NCBI GenBank assembly: GCA_017640665.1
Contig: JAEPQE010000002.1
Coordinates: 682,001-746,000, forward strand
Origin: Balneolaceae bacterium
GTDB taxonomy: Bacteria > Bacteroidota > Rhodothermia > Balneolales > Balneolaceae
Direction of reading: 5' to 3'
DNA length: 64,000 bases
Of this stretch, positions 63,134-64,000 are shown piece by piece. Position numbers and translations under genes: made by a program. The notes beneath the pieces were generated by a model, which saw nothing but the letters and a program-made list of their open reading frames with translations, searched no databases and was not told the DNA's origin. The stretch's first letter is position 1; each line of letters begins with the position of its first letter.

Positions 63134-64000
63134 ATGGTACGCATACGAAAAGCAGGACATCACGGCATACTTCTTCCCGAATTAAAGATCGGTTTGGATT
63201 ATAGTGGTTCTAAGGCAGAACACTATTTTGTTTCACATGCCCATGCAGATCACATGCCACGAAACCGCAAGCTGACCGTTTATGCGACTCCACCTACTGC
63301 TCGCTTTATGAAGCTCCGTGGTTTTGGAGGGGAAGTCATTGAACTGGAATTTGGTAAACCGCTGGAAACGGAAAATGCCCGTATCACCCTCTACCCTGCC
63401 GGACATATTCTTGGTTCTGCAATGACTTTTGTGGAAAGTGAATTGGGCTCAGTTTTATATACCGGCGATTACCGAACCCCGCCTGCCCCTGCTACCGAAG
63501 GATTTCAACTACCCGAAAATTCCATTGATCAGTTTATTACAGAGGCGACTTTTAGTCTTCCTATCTATAAATGGAAATCGGAAGAAGAATTGTCAGCTCA
63601 AATCCACAACTTCGCATCCACTTCTTTGAAAGAAGGATACACCCCTATATTTACAGCCTATAATCTGGGTAAAGCTCAGGAACTCATGTATATCCTCAAA
63701 GAGCTGAACCATCCTATTCAGATTCATGGAGCCGGTTTCAAGCTTTGTGGCGTGTATGAAGAATTTGGCTTCCCATTAGGAGACTATGAAACCTATAACC
63801 GGGAAACTTGTGAGGGAAAGATTCTGATCACACCCAGCTCGGCCTTAGGTACTGGATTTGCATCCAGTGTAAAAAAGAAGCGCATAGCCTATTGTTCGGG
63901 ATGGGCAGCAAATGAATCACGCCAAACACAGCTCACAGTGGATGAACTCATCCCGATTTCAGATCACCTGGACTTCTTCGAGTTGATTGACCTATGTGAA
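63134..64000 (+). CDS. Ligase-associated DNA damage response exonuclease (partial, runs off right edge)
   Basis: At least 289 codons from ATG 63134, no stop inside the window. It is a metallo-beta-lactamase/beta-CASP-like nuclease: SHAHADHMPRN carries the HxHxDH metal motif, AGHILGSAMTFV and LYTGDYRTPP the next two, and a later HLDFFELIDLC segment is near the end. These features match the exonuclease of the ligase-associated repair cassette. An ATP-dependent DNA ligase gene is expected downstream of the window. Its helicase and PdeM partners are 13 kb to the left. Confidence 0.88.
   Translation, partial: MVRIRKAGHHGILLPELKIGLDYSGSKAEHYFVSHAHADHMPRNRKLTVYATPPTARFMKLRGFGGEVIELEFGKPLETENARITLYPAGHILGSAMTFVESELGSVLYTGDYRTPPAPATEGFQLPENSIDQFITEATFSLPIYKWKSEEELSAQIHNFASTSLKEGYTPIFTAYNLGKAQELMYILKELNHPIQIHGAGFKLCGVYEEFGFPLGDYETYNRETCEGKILITPSSALGTGFASSVKKKRIAYCSGWAANESRQTQLTVDELIPISDHLDFFELIDLCE

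Overview
The window is a chromosomal segment of an AT-rich, Gram-negative bacterium of the Bacteroidota/Rhodothermota-Balneolota type. The evidence is a secreted protein with a C-terminal type IX secretion sorting tail (NYPNPFNPATTITYELS followed by a GIYTYQLKA-type strand), many lipoproteins, weak or absent Shine-Dalgarno sites at most genes, a three-gene succinate dehydrogenase with a single membrane cytochrome b subunit, and alanine dehydrogenase and omega-subunit sequences of that lineage. I infer a Balneola/Gracilimonas-like organism; the species cannot be read from the sequence. I found no rRNA, tRNA, CRISPR array, insertion sequence or prophage.

Layout. 1-11.1 kb: end of a Crp/Fnr regulator, DinB-like protein, AlkC-type DNA glycosylase, VanX-like dipeptidase, small hypotheticals, a YHYH-domain secreted protein, GNAT, threonine dehydratase and two tandem class V aminotransferases. 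11.3-15.5 kb: DUF2911 lipid-anchored or membrane protein and sdhCAB on the minus strand, each unit ending in a clear terminator. 15.7-25.1 kb: YigZ, a radical SAM enzyme with a possible 39-aa upstream peptide, cobalamin adenosyltransferase, SGNH-TPR protein, GlmM, adenylate cyclase, MsrB, DinB and M23 peptidase. 25.1-28.0 kb: a carbamoyltransferase-DUF5989-SxtJ cassette. 28.1-32.4 kb: yicC-gmk-rpoZ-coaBC plus a lipase. 32.6-38.7 kb: ppa, then a long minus-strand run comF...ubiE-fabZ-panB-surE. 38.7-46.5 kb: RodZ-like protein, ligA, alanine dehydrogenase, cyanophycinase-like protein and acs.

46.6-64 kb is the most interesting part. A ligase-associated DNA-repair helicase and PdeM nuclease (46.6-49.7 kb) are separated by 13 kb from their usual partner, the ligase-associated exonuclease, which runs off the right end. 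Between them lies a self-contained locus (50.1-55.5 kb): an ECF-type sigma factor, two tandem 63-aa lipoproteins with identical protein sequence, a secreted and membrane-anchored TPR-CHAT (caspase-like) protease of 1068 aa, and a single-pass anti-sigma-like TPR protein. Two matching promoter-like elements (TGTAAC-N15-TACTCT) stand directly upstream of the lipoproteins. I propose this as an envelope signalling or proteolysis system in which the sigma factor drives the lipoprotein-protease genes, and the lipoproteins are candidate substrates or ligands of the protease. It is followed by a TlpA-like thioredoxin, NagZ, an HD hydrolase, two paralogous secreted proteins with a strongly constrained C-terminal module, OxyR and a flavin oxidoreductase.

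Housekeeping genes outside that locus look ordinary. Intergenic spaces carry at least two families of palindromic repeats.
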